The notes below the pieces were generated by a model that was not told the origin of the DNA, did no database searches, and saw nothing but the letters and a program-made list of their open reading frames with translations. From G963663365 sp963663365 (GTDB lineage Bacteria > Hinthialibacterota > Hinthialibacteria > Hinthialibacterales > G963663365): a DNA stretch of 64,000 bases. The DNA is taken from the NCBI GenBank assembly GCA_963663365.2, contig CAXXIH010000002.1, forward strand, positions 372,001 through 436,000, in the 5' to 3' direction. This document shows, piece after piece, positions 1 through 10,616 of the stretch (its first letter is position 1; every line of letters begins with the position of its first letter). The translations under genes were made by a program, and so were the position numbers.

Positions 1-3000
1 CGCAATTAAAATGCGTCCATCGGAGAGTTCGGCCAGATCGCATGGATAATTCAGAAATGCACTGCTTGCCGAATTACCATCTCCGGAATGACCGAGATCG
101 CCGGTTCCTGCGACCAAAGACCACGATTCTGAATCAAACGCATATTTGAGGACACGATGATGGCCTGAGTCACATATCAACAAGCTATCATCCGTCGCAT
201 AGAGACCGGTCGGGGAAGATAACTGATAATCAGTACCCGTATCATCGTAAAATTGATGCCAATAGCCGTTTGCATCGCAACGCATAATGCGGTTGGCTGC
301 GGTGTCGCTAACAAAGATTTCGCCGTCATGCATAACAAGACGGCGGGCCTGCTGAAACTCAGTCCCAACTTGGATAGGGGCAATGGGACCGGAGACAAAA
401 CGATCCCCAGCCAAAGTGGTGACTTCTCCATGCGGCACAGGAGGCAACACAAAATTAGAATCCTGATGCGAGCCATTCTGAAAATAGAGGCGCAGTTCAT
501 TTCCGCTTGAGGCGATAATGTCATCATCGCCATCCCCATCCATATCATCCACACATACATCCGTGGGATAAAAATTCATTTCGAGCGGGATTGAAGCGCC
601 GAATTCGATGCTATTGATTCCCGGCAGGTATTCAAGACCATTCGCATACGATAAAAGATCAAGAAAACCGTCATTGTTAAAATCTCCCGGAATGAGTTCC
701 CCCTGAAATGTCATCGCCAACGCATCATCCTTTAAATGCGTCTGAAATCGTTTTGGGGTCGAATGTCCAAGAAGAAATCCACCGGATATCCTGGGTTCAT
801 CTAATGATCCAACCCATTGTTCGATCGGTTCACTGTCTCTGAGTATCCAGTAAATCCGCACTGTTGATCCGTAGCGAACCACAAGCCGGGGATCGCTGGA
901 ACCATGAAGTGAATTAAATGTTGCAAGATGCCCGCCGTTTCCTTCCGGCCAAGATATTATCGGAAGAATAGTATCTTCATTAACCAATTCGAGCAGGCTT
1001 GTGCCACGGGAAGGTTCAGCGGCCAGATCATCCGCCGAACGGAAAATCGTATCTGCAAGCATAAAAGTCCGGTTGTCAATTAACGCGATGGAAGTTATAA
1101 GATAATCATTAGGATCATCCAACGACGATGTTGTGTCATATTCCCGAACCAAACTGACCTTATCACCATCGATTTCGAGTTCATATACAGACGAGGCAAG
1201 CCTCATCTCGTTGGGAGAATCCAATTCAAAGTCCCAAGTCCTTCCCAGGCTCGCTACAACCCGGCTGGTATTCTCTGTGGGTACCATTTGAATCGCTATG
1301 GGAATTGTGCGAGCCCTCCCCCATTCAGAAATCTCTTTGATATTTTGCTCAAATACGGTGGCACCGAAACGTGCATATCGCCGTTGCGCGAAATTAAAAA
1401 TTCGAAGATGCGCGCCGGTGACATTGCTACTGCCACTAATGGTGTAAACGCTGCCGGCACGAACATCGAGTACTAAATTAGACGCGTGTGGGACGAGTAG
1501 TATTTCGTTATGTAAACCGGGAACCCAATCGCGGCCAAGCAGAGGCTCCGCGCTTTGATATACACCAGGGCTGGTGCAGTACATTACCTGGAACGAAGGA
1601 TCGTAATCGCGAGTAGCGCTATTGGCAATCAGAATATCGCGATCTCCATCGCTGTCGACATCCACAAATTGGATGCGTATTTCACCAAGCATATTGGGGA
1701 CAGTATATGACTCAACCGTCCAAGAATCTAACACCGGTGTCGGCGTTGGACTGAGCGTAGGAATTGGCAGCACTTCCTGCGCATTGATGTAACCCAAATT
1801 CTCAAGAGGAGTAACAACGATTCTGTCGATATATACGGAAACAGGATTATCTGAAGCCGCCACGGCCTGGATAACGGGAACCAAATCTCCGTCGCGTTGA
1901 TTATAAATCAGTTGAATATCAAGCCACTGACCTGTAACGGCTTCACTATCAGCGAAGGAGTTGGTGAACATGACCCCATTGAAGGTGGAAAGGTCGCCTC
2001 CCGATGCAACATTCAATACGGCCAAAGTAATTGCGGCGCCGGGTGTATCCGTACGGATACGGCACTGTACAAGAACCGGCTCCACTCCCGTGGCGATGGA
2101 GGGTCCATACACAGTTATTCCCTGACCGGCATCCAAAGATGCTGTCATACCTAGGCCATTGCTAAATATTCGTTGTTGAACAGCAGATGATAATTCAGCG
2201 GGAATTTCTCCGTAAGTATAAGCGGCCTGCTCATATCCTTCCGGCGCGGTAATAAAGATATCCTCTGAAGGCTCATCCAATTCGACGACGATGGTTGACC
2301 CGTCCGGGGGAACCAGTTGCTTTGCACCATTCCCCGCCCTATCCAGTGCTACAAATGGATCGCTATCCCACTCCGCGATAAAACCTTGCTCTGAATTTAT
2401 ATATCGATCAGCCCATGATCCGGGGTAATTTCCTGCTGATCCAAACTCCAGTACGTACGTATCATCCCCTCCATACAAAGGCTTTCCCGGAGCCCAGTTA
2501 GTATATACCCAATCCTCACCATTGGCCCAATGCCAAACAGGCTGGCCGGATGTGGAGTCCAGAGGAGCCTTAATACCACCAAGCCAATTGCGGACAAGTC
2601 TCTCAGAGCCAAAAGTGCTCAATAGAAAATCGTTTTCGGCTTGCGATGTTACGGTGGCCATGTACCCGCTGCCATTCAATAACAAACCGGCTTCCCATTG
2701 AGCCTGAAACCAAGTATACCGTCCTTCAATAATCGCGTAGTAATGACCGTTTGCAGAACAATAAACGGGAGTACCTGCACCGGAATAAGGCGGAACAGGC
2801 GTGGGCCGCGGAGTTGGAATATCCAGCAGTTCTCCCAAGTCGGTGGCCGTAAATTCAAACAACGGCGTTACTGTGAGGCCGGCAAGATAGACATCCACTG
2901 CAACTGAAGAAGGATTTACGGCTTGGATCACAGGTGCAAATGATGAATTTACAGGTTCGTAATACAAATCCAGTTCAGTCCACTTCTGGAACAAATCCCC

Positions 3001-3366
3001 CGTGCCGTAGTTGGCGCCTATAGAGCCGTCGGAATCACCAAGTTCGCCACCGAGAGGTATGTTTAGCGCGCCCAACACGATTTGAACGCCGGGCTGCGTT
3101 GATGATACTGAGCATTGAATATGTGAGACACCATCTCCGCCCGAAATCACCGGCCCGTATAGCAATAATCCTTCTCCCGGCTCCATTTGAATTAGGATGC
3201 TGCCGCCTTCGAGATAGGTATATTCGCCCAAGGTATAGCCCTGAGGCGCAGCAATAAAAAACTGCTCCTTATCTCTTGTAAAATCAAAACTTAAGGTTGT
3301 TGTCCCGGCAACGGCCGCATTGCAAATAACAGTCACGCAAAGTAAGAGGTAGGTGACTACATACAT
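1..3366 (-). CDS. Partial giant secreted protein: duplicated beta-domain, C-type lectin, FG-GAP and NHL repeats
   Basis: Open frame from an ATG at 3366 to the window edge (1122 codons, no stop), so the C-terminus is missing. The first 20 residues (MYVVTYLLLCVTVICNAAVA) form a signal peptide. Residues about 28-175 and about 355-515 are two related beta-rich segments (FIAAPQGYTLGEYTY versus FITAPEGYEQAAYTY; both later contain VIQAV and VTPL), each followed by a Pro/Thr linker (IPTPRPTPVPP and IPTLSPTPTP). Between them, about residues 200-335, is a C-type lectin-like domain with WLGG, YTNWAPGKP and GFIAEWD. FG-GAP/VCBS calcium-loop repeats follow (DVDSDGDRD, GDFNNDGFLD, DDMDGDGDDD), then NHL-propeller repeats near the edge (VAGTGDLGHSGDGNSASSAF). 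Probably an extracellular binding protein; the ligand is unknown. The frame is certain, the function is not. Confidence 0.85.
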   Translation of the reverse strand, partial: MYVVTYLLLCVTVICNAAVAGTTTLSFDFTRDKEQFFIAAPQGYTLGEYTYLEGGSILIQMEPGEGLLLYGPVISGGDGVSHIQCSVSSTQPGVQIVLGALNIPLGGELGDSDGSIGANYGTGDLFQKWTELDLYYEPVNSSFAPVIQAVNPSSVAVDVYLAGLTVTPLFEFTATDLGELLDIPTPRPTPVPPYSGAGTPVYCSANGHYYAIIEGRYTWFQAQWEAGLLLNGSGYMATVTSQAENDFLLSTFGSERLVRNWLGGIKAPLDSTSGQPVWHWANGEDWVYTNWAPGKPLYGGDDTYVLEFGSAGNYPGSWADRYINSEQGFIAEWDSDPFVALDRAGNGAKQLVPPDGSTIVVELDEPSEDIFITAPEGYEQAAYTYGEIPAELSSAVQQRIFSNGLGMTASLDAGQGITVYGPSIATGVEPVLVQCRIRTDTPGAAITLAVLNVASGGDLSTFNGVMFTNSFADSEAVTGQWLDIQLIYNQRDGDLVPVIQAVAASDNPVSVYIDRIVVTPLENLGYINAQEVLPIPTLSPTPTPVLDSWTVESYTVPNMLGEIRIQFVDVDSDGDRDILIANSATRDYDPSFQVMYCTSPGVYQSAEPLLGRDWVPGLHNEILLVPHASNLVLDVRAGSVYTISGSSNVTGAHLRIFNFAQRRYARFGATVFEQNIKEISEWGRARTIPIAIQMVPTENTSRVVASLGRTWDFELDSPNEMRLASSVYELEIDGDKVSLVREYDTTSSLDDPNDYLITSIALIDNRTFMLADTIFRSADDLAAEPSRGTSLLELVNEDTILPIISWPEGNGGHLATFNSLHGSSDPRLVVRYGSTVRIYWILRDSEPIEQWVGSLDEPRISGGFLLGHSTPKRFQTHLKDDALAMTFQGELIPGDFNNDGFLDLLSYANGLEYLPGINSIEFGASIPLEMNFYPTDVCVDDMDGDGDDDIIASSGNELRLYFQNGSHQDSNFVLPPVPHGEVTTLAGDRFVSGPIAPIQVGTEFQQARRLVMHDGEIFVSDTAANRIMRCDANGYWHQFYDDTGTDYQLSSPTGLYATDDSLLICDSGHHRVLKYAFDSESWSLVAGTGDLGHSGDGNSASSAFLNYPCDLAELSDGRILIA

Positions 3367-3512
3367 CCCTGTCCCAGCGTTTTTTTGCTTCCCATCTCGA
3401 TTACCCGTGCGAGTGGGGCCTTCTCCATTATTAGAGAATATAGCACATCAAAAGGCACCTGTCCTTTATGTAATGTGGCATCGATTCGCCGGATTTGATC
3501 AAGGCCTGCCTT

Positions 3513-4685
3513 TTATTTTTTCGTAGGAACGGGAATCCGTTCAGACAGCCCCGGCAAATCAGGGAAAGGGGCATGCGGCTCGATTTGGTACCAGTAAGCA
3601 ACAGAGGCGATATCCTCCGTCAGTTTTTTGTACTTATGATCGTCTCCCCAACCGAGAGCCTGAATCGTGACGCTTAGATCCTTCTCAAAACAGATGGGAT
3701 CCATCACATGCCAGCGGTATAGACTCCAATAGTATGGAGGGCCTTCTTCTTTGGCTTTGTCTCCAGGCAATACCGTTCCTATGTAGGCAGTGCTGTAAAC
3801 CTCAGGGAAACCGAAACTGCCACAAAAATAATCCTCTGTACCGGTCCCACAGATGGTTGGGAATTCCTTATCGCCATCCATGAAGAATTTGATTTCGCCT
3901 TCACCAAACCAGCCCTCTTCGTTTTGAGTCCAAGCCAAGAAGGTTCCGGCATACCGGCCTTTTCCTTGAATTCCATCGATAATGACATAGGGATTATCAC
4001 ATTCGGTCGTAGCGCGTCTCCATTGCGCATGTAAATAGCCCGCATTGGCAGGAACTTCGGTTTCCGCATAAGTAATTTGATATGCCAGAAGTTCCAAATC
4101 ATCATTGCGTTCATTGGTTAATGTGATTTTTACGTGCTTCCGAAACGGCATCGGCCAATAGCAATTCAAAGCATTGGCGGGATTGACGATTACCGCGAGA
4201 GAATTGACGCGTCCGAACCGTTCATGACCGACAGCAAAGAAATCAGGAACGGGAACCTCTATCGAAGGTGTTTCTTCATGATCCCAATAAAAACGAAACA
4301 CATGACCACGGTTCAAGCCTTCAACAATCCATATATGCTGAATGATACCCGGACCATCCACATCCATCAGAGTTACTGTCTCACCGGCATTGACCCGTAA
4401 AAAAGGACGGACCTTCCACCCTTGCCCCAAATCGTCCGCCGCTCTTGCCGCAGCGGCGGGTTTCGGTTCGGAAGGATCGGGAATCGCCATCCCGCCTTTG
4501 CCTTTTTCGCCCGTTGGATTCTCCGCTGATATTGAGCGCGTTTTCTCGCCCATAAGATACGGTAACGTGCTCAGCCCCCACGCCGGCCCTGTGTGAGAAT
4601 TCGGATTGGATGCACATCCATTGTTAAAACTTGCCATAATAAGTACCCCGACGAAAACCAATACGGATTTAAATGTCTCTGCCAT
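3513..4685 (-). CDS. DUF2961 (GH172-like) secreted protein
   Basis: 390 aa. The hydrophobic N-terminus ends in NNGCAS, so it is exported, possibly as a lipoprotein although the lipobox is poor. The body matches DUF2961: GPGIIQHIWI, FRFYWDHEETPSIEVPVPDFFA, GTGTEDYFCGSFGF and a C-terminal YRWHVMDPI strand. DUF2961 members characterised in recent years are GH172 enzymes acting on alpha-fructofuranosides or D-arabinofuranosides; the substrate here is not visible. The start is supported by GGGAG seven bases upstream. It is the last gene of a minus-strand set with the DUF4838 and GH42-like genes, after a 151-nt gap. Confidence 0.85.
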   Translation of the reverse strand: MAETFKSVLVFVGVLIMASFNNGCASNPNSHTGPAWGLSTLPYLMGEKTRSISAENPTGEKGKGGMAIPDPSEPKPAAAARAADDLGQGWKVRPFLRVNAGETVTLMDVDGPGIIQHIWIVEGLNRGHVFRFYWDHEETPSIEVPVPDFFAVGHERFGRVNSLAVIVNPANALNCYWPMPFRKHVKITLTNERNDDLELLAYQITYAETEVPANAGYLHAQWRRATTECDNPYVIIDGIQGKGRYAGTFLAWTQNEEGWFGEGEIKFFMDGDKEFPTICGTGTEDYFCGSFGFPEVYSTAYIGTVLPGDKAKEEGPPYYWSLYRWHVMDPICFEKDLSVTIQALGWGDDHKYKKLTEDIASVAYWYQIEPHAPFPDLPGLSERIPVPTKK

Positions 4686-4836
4686 TTTTCATCTCCCGTT
4701 CAAACGACAATTCCAATGTAATTCTATACAGAAAACCGGAATCGTTGGAACCGCAATGATCAGGATTCAGCACCGGAACGTAAGACGAAAAAAATCTCAA
4801 AATTTTCGGTCGTTAAAACACAAGGATCACCAGGAA

Positions 4837-6846
4837 TCAGTTCTTGGACAGTTCCCCCTTCCAATGTTCGATTTTCCAATCCAATTCCTTCTGAATCCAA
4901 TCGTTATACATATAGTAATAATCGCCCGCTTTGACACCAACATCTTTGGCCTTTTGCAGGGACTCACTTAAGGCCGTTTTGGTCCCCTGCATCATTTTAA
5001 TCCCCAACTCCAATTCGCTATGGTCATTCGAATTCAAGAATTTCCCGATGTGGTTAGCAGCAGTCTGCTGGCAGTGCATCGCATAAAGTTCGGCGGCCTC
5101 AAATTGGCAACGTCCATATTCAACAGCGGCCAGATTTTTCACACGTTCGGGCCAGTCTTGGGCCACAGACTCTTTTAAGGCATCGGCAGTTTTGCTAAGC
5201 GCGATTGAGTTCCAGGCGTACGCCTTGGCAATCTCTGCTCCGAACTCGGTTGTTGTTTCAGGCAACCACCGATAATCCAACCAGCCATGTTCGCCATGTT
5301 CCCAACGCATGGCCTCCTCAAAAAATTCCATTCTATCCGTGAAATACTGTTGCCAAGGCTGAGGATTCTCAGGAAGGATATTTTGGGCAACCATAGTAAT
5401 GGCATCATTCGCATCCCAATCCTTCTTCCACATACCTTGTCCGAAAACAGGCAAATTGAGCATCGTTAGTTTGGGAACAAATGCCGTGCCGACTTGGAGT
5501 GCAAGGTGGGTTTCAATCCCCTCTTCTTCATAAACCTTCATATCTTCGAGGATGACATTAGGTAGGAATGGATAGAGACCACGGAACAAAACCCGGTCCA
5601 GATAATACTCGAATGTGTGCGCATCATTGCTATTTCTGAATTTATGCATCCATTGGCGGAGCGCATCAAGATGTTTGCGGTTATTGGGGCAGTTGGGATC
5701 ATTTAGCGCATGGCCGTAACATCTTTCCCGGGGCGCATAGAGAAGATAGATTTCTTTTTGAGGATCGAAGTTGGGGCCTGGGAAGAGAGTGTCGTGATAG
5801 ACAAGAAACGGTACCCGCATTGGCAATTTTTCTTCTTCGATTACTTCGGCCAACATACGCATAGCGAGCATGGCTTGATCGGAAGCCGAAAAAGAACGAT
5901 TGGTGGGATCGAAACACCAGCCACCGGCGGGTAAGTCTTCGGGCCACGTGTGCCAGGCATAAATACCATCCTTTGAAAGTTCGTGGATCCGCTTCCGGTA
6001 ATTCTCTTGGATAATCCGCTTCGCATCGGGGCTGGTGACATTGAAATTAAAGTCATCCACACGCTCACCAAAGAAATCGGATGGCTGGATCATACGAGCC
6101 ATGTCAGGCTTATCAGCCATGGCCTCACGAGGTAAAAGTTCATCGAGGTCATGTCCGCCGATTTCAATGCGTAATCCCAGTTTTGCGGCCAGCTCGGGAT
6201 CAGTGGGTTGGCAAAGCGCGTTCATGCGCAGTTTGGCATAGAATCCGGCCCATTCCTCATCCGACGAACCGTTAAAGATACCACGATGTGGAAAACGCGG
6301 ATTAAAACATTCGATTCCGCATGGAAGTTTAATCGTGTTTCTATCTTTTAGCGGCGGCCATTCGCCTTCTTCTCCAGGATAAAGAAAGAAATACCCCAGC
6401 CGTTCGGCCAGACCATAGACACCATTTAGAACACCTTTTTCCTGCGTGGCTATAATCCATGCTTTTGGGCCGATAATATGATGGATATAGCCATCGGCAG
6501 AAATACCATTTCTTTGAGGGACATTACCAATAAGTTCCGGACCGGAATTTGGAAAATTTAGCAATATATAGCATGTATCTTTAAATAATAGACTGGAGTC
6601 TTTCACTGTCACTGTTACGCCAAGGCGTTCCAAAAGGCGTTTGAGTTCGGCCACGGCAAATTGATAGCATGGCGAATCAATTTTCGAATTACGCTCGATT
6701 TGCATTTTATCGGCCAAGGTGAATTCCTGCTCTTGCATGCCGGAGGCTCCGGCCGCATACACCATTCCTGCAGGCGAACGGCTATCCATCACGCCCAAGC
6801 CTGTAATCATAAGACTCAGCGTTATCAGAAATAACTTGTATTTCAT
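4837..6846 (-). CDS. DUF4838 domain protein with alpha-glucuronidase-like N-terminus, secreted
   Basis: 669 aa with a signal peptide (MKYKLFLITLSLMITGLGVM...). Residues about 100-165 carry the GH67-N-like pattern of these proteins (GYIHHIIGPKAWIIATQEKGV, then GVYGLAERLGYFFLYPGEE). Residues about 330-450 match the DUF4838 core (PFLVYHDTLFPGPNFDPQKE, LYAPRERCYGHALNDPNCP, FEYYLDRVLFRGLYPF). Such proteins are common in planctomycete and candidate-phylum glycan loci and are presumed glycoside hydrolases, but no activity is established. GAGGAG lies seven bases before the ATG. Only 41 nt separate it from the upstream GH42-like gene, so they are probably co-transcribed. Confidence 0.82.
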   Translation of the reverse strand: MKYKLFLITLSLMITGLGVMDSRSPAGMVYAAGASGMQEQEFTLADKMQIERNSKIDSPCYQFAVAELKRLLERLGVTVTVKDSSLLFKDTCYILLNFPNSGPELIGNVPQRNGISADGYIHHIIGPKAWIIATQEKGVLNGVYGLAERLGYFFLYPGEEGEWPPLKDRNTIKLPCGIECFNPRFPHRGIFNGSSDEEWAGFYAKLRMNALCQPTDPELAAKLGLRIEIGGHDLDELLPREAMADKPDMARMIQPSDFFGERVDDFNFNVTSPDAKRIIQENYRKRIHELSKDGIYAWHTWPEDLPAGGWCFDPTNRSFSASDQAMLAMRMLAEVIEEEKLPMRVPFLVYHDTLFPGPNFDPQKEIYLLYAPRERCYGHALNDPNCPNNRKHLDALRQWMHKFRNSNDAHTFEYYLDRVLFRGLYPFLPNVILEDMKVYEEEGIETHLALQVGTAFVPKLTMLNLPVFGQGMWKKDWDANDAITMVAQNILPENPQPWQQYFTDRMEFFEEAMRWEHGEHGWLDYRWLPETTTEFGAEIAKAYAWNSIALSKTADALKESVAQDWPERVKNLAAVEYGRCQFEAAELYAMHCQQTAANHIGKFLNSNDHSELELGIKMMQGTKTALSESLQKAKDVGVKAGDYYYMYNDWIQKELDWKIEHWKGELSKN

Positions 6847-6887
6847 TTTGACTCCTCACATCCCACTGTGTGAAACATATGTTTCGG

Positions 6888-9800
6888 CTATCTCGCCGGA
6901 GTGCTGTAGGTAATGGCTTCACTCTCCAACACTTTAATTTCAACAGAGGGGCCATCATTCGTAAACAAATCGATGGCTTTGACTTTCCATTGTCCGGCCG
7001 GATCATTAAATGCAAATGGAATTTCGATGGATTGTAGAGTGCTATCCACAATCAACTTGCGTTCCAGCTGTGGCACGATACGACCATTCGGATTGGTTAC
7101 AATAAGACGCACGGCATGTTTGCCCATTGCTTTAGGGATTGAGACCGTGGCTTTGACGACATCTCCCAAGCGTGCGGTCTCTGTTTCCAGTTTGAGTTTT
7201 GGCTGTTGAGGTTCCTTCGGCAGCAAAGCAAATACTTCGGCACGATGTGCGCGTACAGAAGTCTTGAACTGCTTTACCCGCCCCAATGCTTTGTGAGATT
7301 TTAGGTCATAACCATATAATTCTTGTGGAAGTTTAATATTCACTTCACCAGTATACGTTCCAAACAATGCAATAAGCGAACTATCGCCATTGATCCAGTG
7401 TGTAAGTTCCACTCCCTGCACTTCTTTTCCATCGGCCCCAGTCACTTCAAACTCGGGAGAGACACCTGCTGAAGCAAGAATGACTTTCACCAACGGCTGG
7501 GCCGGAGCGTTGTAGACCGGGAAATTCAAAAGGATAGCCCGTCCGTTGCCAAATTTATTAACAACACAAAGAGGGTGTTTCAGTCCACCCCAATAGTGAA
7601 TTGGAAAAGCCTCCCCGAGGTTTTTGCCTTCAGGCGCAGTTACGGTTGGATCAACCATCATTTGCGGAAAGATTTCCACGCCGTACCAATTTCCCCAGCG
7701 CATGGAAACCTTTTGGCCGTCAATCTCACCATCAATGGATATACGGTCCAATGCAACAGCATCACGTTTGCCTGTGCGCGTGATCCCGAAAACATCATCC
7801 AGAATTCCCCGCTCAAGGGGTTTGCAATGGTCATCATAAACGCCGGGCCGGACGTCGGCGATGATTGTCCCGCCCTTACGTACAAATTCACGAATAACTT
7901 CGGCTTCTTTTGGGCCAATGGCAAACGAGAGAGGAAGAATGAAGATTTTGTAACGAGAGGCCTCAAATTCACCTAAGCGCAACATGCGATCCGTCACATA
8001 GCGGAATTGCAGGCCGGAATCGTGGATCATCTCGTGCCAGATATTATGGTCACGTTTGTAATCGCCATAGGTTCGGTTTCCGTCAAAATGGGCGATATAG
8101 GTAGAAGGTAACGAGTAAAGCATAGCGATGTCGTTATCGACCATTTGACACTGCATAAGCAAAGTGCCCAGGCCATCCCGCACAACCTGCGTATCTTCAA
8201 TCATCTCTCTCGAATCATCGAAAGGAGCCAGTACAGGTGAGATAAATCCATGGTAGCCATCGAGGTTATCCCAACGCCACCATTGGACTGTATTCATGCA
8301 GTTGGTGACCTGATCCCAATAACCTTCAAGGAGCACATCGGCATCCATGTGATAACCAATCCAATTACCGGTCGGAAATTTTGGGGGGGCAATTGAGCGT
8401 ACGACTTCGTTGGCGGGACCTTCATACGGGCCGAAGTATTCCGTATCACGGACAAAGGCATCTAAATCGCCACCCTGACGGGAACGCGTTGTAAAGCGGC
8501 GTATCGAAAAACTGTCCGTGCCTTCAAAACCGGTTAGCGATTGAGGGTCCAGTTCACGAAAGGCATTTACATAACGCTTTACCCAATTTACATACGTATA
8601 ATTCTGGAATGTTTGGCGGTCATACCAACGCGCGAAGTTATTCTGTTGCAGAGCACGTATTTCATCATTGATATCGCCAAACGCGATTTGTTGCTCATCC
8701 GAGCCTTCGTTATCGGTGCGATTCTTTTGTGTACGGTCTGTATAGTAGTCTTTAAACCAATCGGGTGCATCTTCCGACGGCAGGGCTTCATCCTGAAGCA
8801 GGGTGATTTCATCAAATGAGGTGAAGTTGGTTTCCCATTCTTTATTGAGAGCACCAATATCGCCGTAAAGATCAGCCAAGTAGCGGCAATAGGCTTTGAG
8901 ACAATGATCACTGAGGCAAGACGCCCGTACGGCATTCTCATCTCCCAGCGAATAGACAAAGACGCCATGCTCACGCGCTTTTTGTTGATTGGCAACACGC
9001 TCTTTGACACGCTCTGCCATCAACTCCTCATCCCAAAAGCAACCGCTTTTTATGATTCCGGTTACAGGATCCAACATGGCTGTCACGGTATGGCTGCTCA
9101 CCCGAAAACTTTCCGCATAAGGAACCCAGGCCATTTCATTGGCCGCGACATAAGCGGGTGGTGTGCCGCCTTGGAGAATCATTGTCGTCCCGTAATGAGC
9201 CATGCTTTCGGCGCCATAAGGGGCCAAATCTCCGGAGGGGATGTTCCAGACCATGAAATTAAATTGATCGCGATGCCGTTTGGTTACGTGGAACAGTTCG
9301 CTCACGGCTTCGACTTCAAGGCCGTCTTGCACAACCAGGGCTTCTGCACGAATCAGCATCGGCATCCAGGATTCCAATGCAAAAGCGAAAGGGATTTCGT
9401 TTTTGTTTGAACTTGCCAAATCGCGGCGGGCAAGAATTCTTCCGTCTTTATCGAGCAGTCGAATACGAATAATCGCATTCGATTCAAGACTGCCGGTTAA
9501 GACGACGCTACCGCGGATTGTTTCGCCGATCTCACCCCAGTCTTGAGATAATTGAATTGCCTGGATTGTTGGATTGCAGACAATCGAAAAAGGGGCCAAA
9601 GCCCAGTTTTCCATTCCATTCGATCCCTTGGCAAATACCTCAACCGTATAGCCACCCACGCGCATTTGAGGGAGCGCAAAGGAAGCCTCTGTTTCACAAG
9701 CCATATCGGCCGCGCCAATTAAACGCGCATAACCATCGGAACGCCGGACTTGGACACGCGCTTCACAATTGGGAGCCGGGCGTTTCCATGTGACTTTTAT

Positions 9801-10616
9801 GCACTCGCGAGGCAATAGATTTCTACTGATTTCAGGCGCGGCCACTTCAACCGAAAGCGCAATACGAGGGCTCTTTTGAGCGGCCCATAAAACCGCGCGG
9901 CCTTGCTCAGCCATCTGGTGGTCAAATTGAGTTTCCCATCCTAAGGCATATTCCAGTTTTTCACGGAGCGGCAATAATACAATCCGCCCCTGCCCGAATT
10001 CATAGCATTGGCCCTGAATGGGAGCATCAGCTTTTATGGATTTGACCGAGTTGTAAGGGACCGTGATCTCTTTCCCAATAATCACCAATCCGGCGCCGTT
10101 TTGGACCGCTTTGCGAATTTTCTCCTGTACTGTTTCAGGAAGTTTGTCGAGTGTTATTTGATTCAGGAAGAATACGTCGTACGGTTTCTCAAAATGCTGC
10201 AGAATCCGTTTGGTGCCTAATTCCGGATCGCCATACCAGCGTGGATTTAAATCTCCCAAGATATGCCCATTCACAAAGAAGGCCGCATCGGCTTCGATGT
10301 CGAAACGTTGCATAAGTTCAATAATCTCACGGCCATCTGTGCTTCCTTGGAACCATGGAACAAAAAAGAATGCGCGAATGCTACCTCCCGCATAGGGCTT
10401 GGCCCATTTGGTATGCGGCGTTTCAAATTCCATCGAGAGATTGTGTTCCATTTCCAGGAATTCGACGGGATTCTCGATTGTGACTTCGACCGCATGGCTG
10501 CAAATAGCGGACATCAGAATGGCGCTCACCAATCCGGTGAGAAGACCTAGAAATCCGACGGAGCTTTGAGCCTGATTCGCACCGGATAAATTTGCGATTG
10601 CATTGCTTTTCCGCAT
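6888..10616 (-). CDS. GH42-like glycoside hydrolase, secreted, multidomain
   Basis: 1242 aa from the ATG at 10616, chosen over an ATG 60 nt upstream because GGAG lies eight bases before it and the hydrophobic signal follows (LGLLTGLVSAILMSAICSHA). Residues about 545-600 resemble the GH42 catalytic barrel (GVFVYSLGDENAVRASC, then SDHCLKAYCRYLADLYGDI). Residues about 890-925 resemble the GATase-like trimerisation domain of GH42 enzymes (FILPLSFAIGPKEAEVIREF, VRKGGTIIADVRPGVYDDH). The N-terminal 400 residues contain another GATase-like fold and beta-sandwich segments, and the C-terminus is an Ig-like domain. Much longer than typical GH42 enzymes (about 650-700 aa). Likely extracytoplasmic exo-glycosidase; the linkage is unknown. 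Confidence 0.8.
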   Translation of the reverse strand: MRKSNAIANLSGANQAQSSVGFLGLLTGLVSAILMSAICSHAVEVTIENPVEFLEMEHNLSMEFETPHTKWAKPYAGGSIRAFFFVPWFQGSTDGREIIELMQRFDIEADAAFFVNGHILGDLNPRWYGDPELGTKRILQHFEKPYDVFFLNQITLDKLPETVQEKIRKAVQNGAGLVIIGKEITVPYNSVKSIKADAPIQGQCYEFGQGRIVLLPLREKLEYALGWETQFDHQMAEQGRAVLWAAQKSPRIALSVEVAAPEISRNLLPRECIKVTWKRPAPNCEARVQVRRSDGYARLIGAADMACETEASFALPQMRVGGYTVEVFAKGSNGMENWALAPFSIVCNPTIQAIQLSQDWGEIGETIRGSVVLTGSLESNAIIRIRLLDKDGRILARRDLASSNKNEIPFAFALESWMPMLIRAEALVVQDGLEVEAVSELFHVTKRHRDQFNFMVWNIPSGDLAPYGAESMAHYGTTMILQGGTPPAYVAANEMAWVPYAESFRVSSHTVTAMLDPVTGIIKSGCFWDEELMAERVKERVANQQKAREHGVFVYSLGDENAVRASCLSDHCLKAYCRYLADLYGDIGALNKEWETNFTSFDEITLLQDEALPSEDAPDWFKDYYTDRTQKNRTDNEGSDEQQIAFGDINDEIRALQQNNFARWYDRQTFQNYTYVNWVKRYVNAFRELDPQSLTGFEGTDSFSIRRFTTRSRQGGDLDAFVRDTEYFGPYEGPANEVVRSIAPPKFPTGNWIGYHMDADVLLEGYWDQVTNCMNTVQWWRWDNLDGYHGFISPVLAPFDDSREMIEDTQVVRDGLGTLLMQCQMVDNDIAMLYSLPSTYIAHFDGNRTYGDYKRDHNIWHEMIHDSGLQFRYVTDRMLRLGEFEASRYKIFILPLSFAIGPKEAEVIREFVRKGGTIIADVRPGVYDDHCKPLERGILDDVFGITRTGKRDAVALDRISIDGEIDGQKVSMRWGNWYGVEIFPQMMVDPTVTAPEGKNLGEAFPIHYWGGLKHPLCVVNKFGNGRAILLNFPVYNAPAQPLVKVILASAGVSPEFEVTGADGKEVQGVELTHWINGDSSLIALFGTYTGEVNIKLPQELYGYDLKSHKALGRVKQFKTSVRAHRAEVFALLPKEPQQPKLKLETETARLGDVVKATVSIPKAMGKHAVRLIVTNPNGRIVPQLERKLIVDSTLQSIEIPFAFNDPAGQWKVKAIDLFTNDGPSVEIKVLESEAITYSTPAR

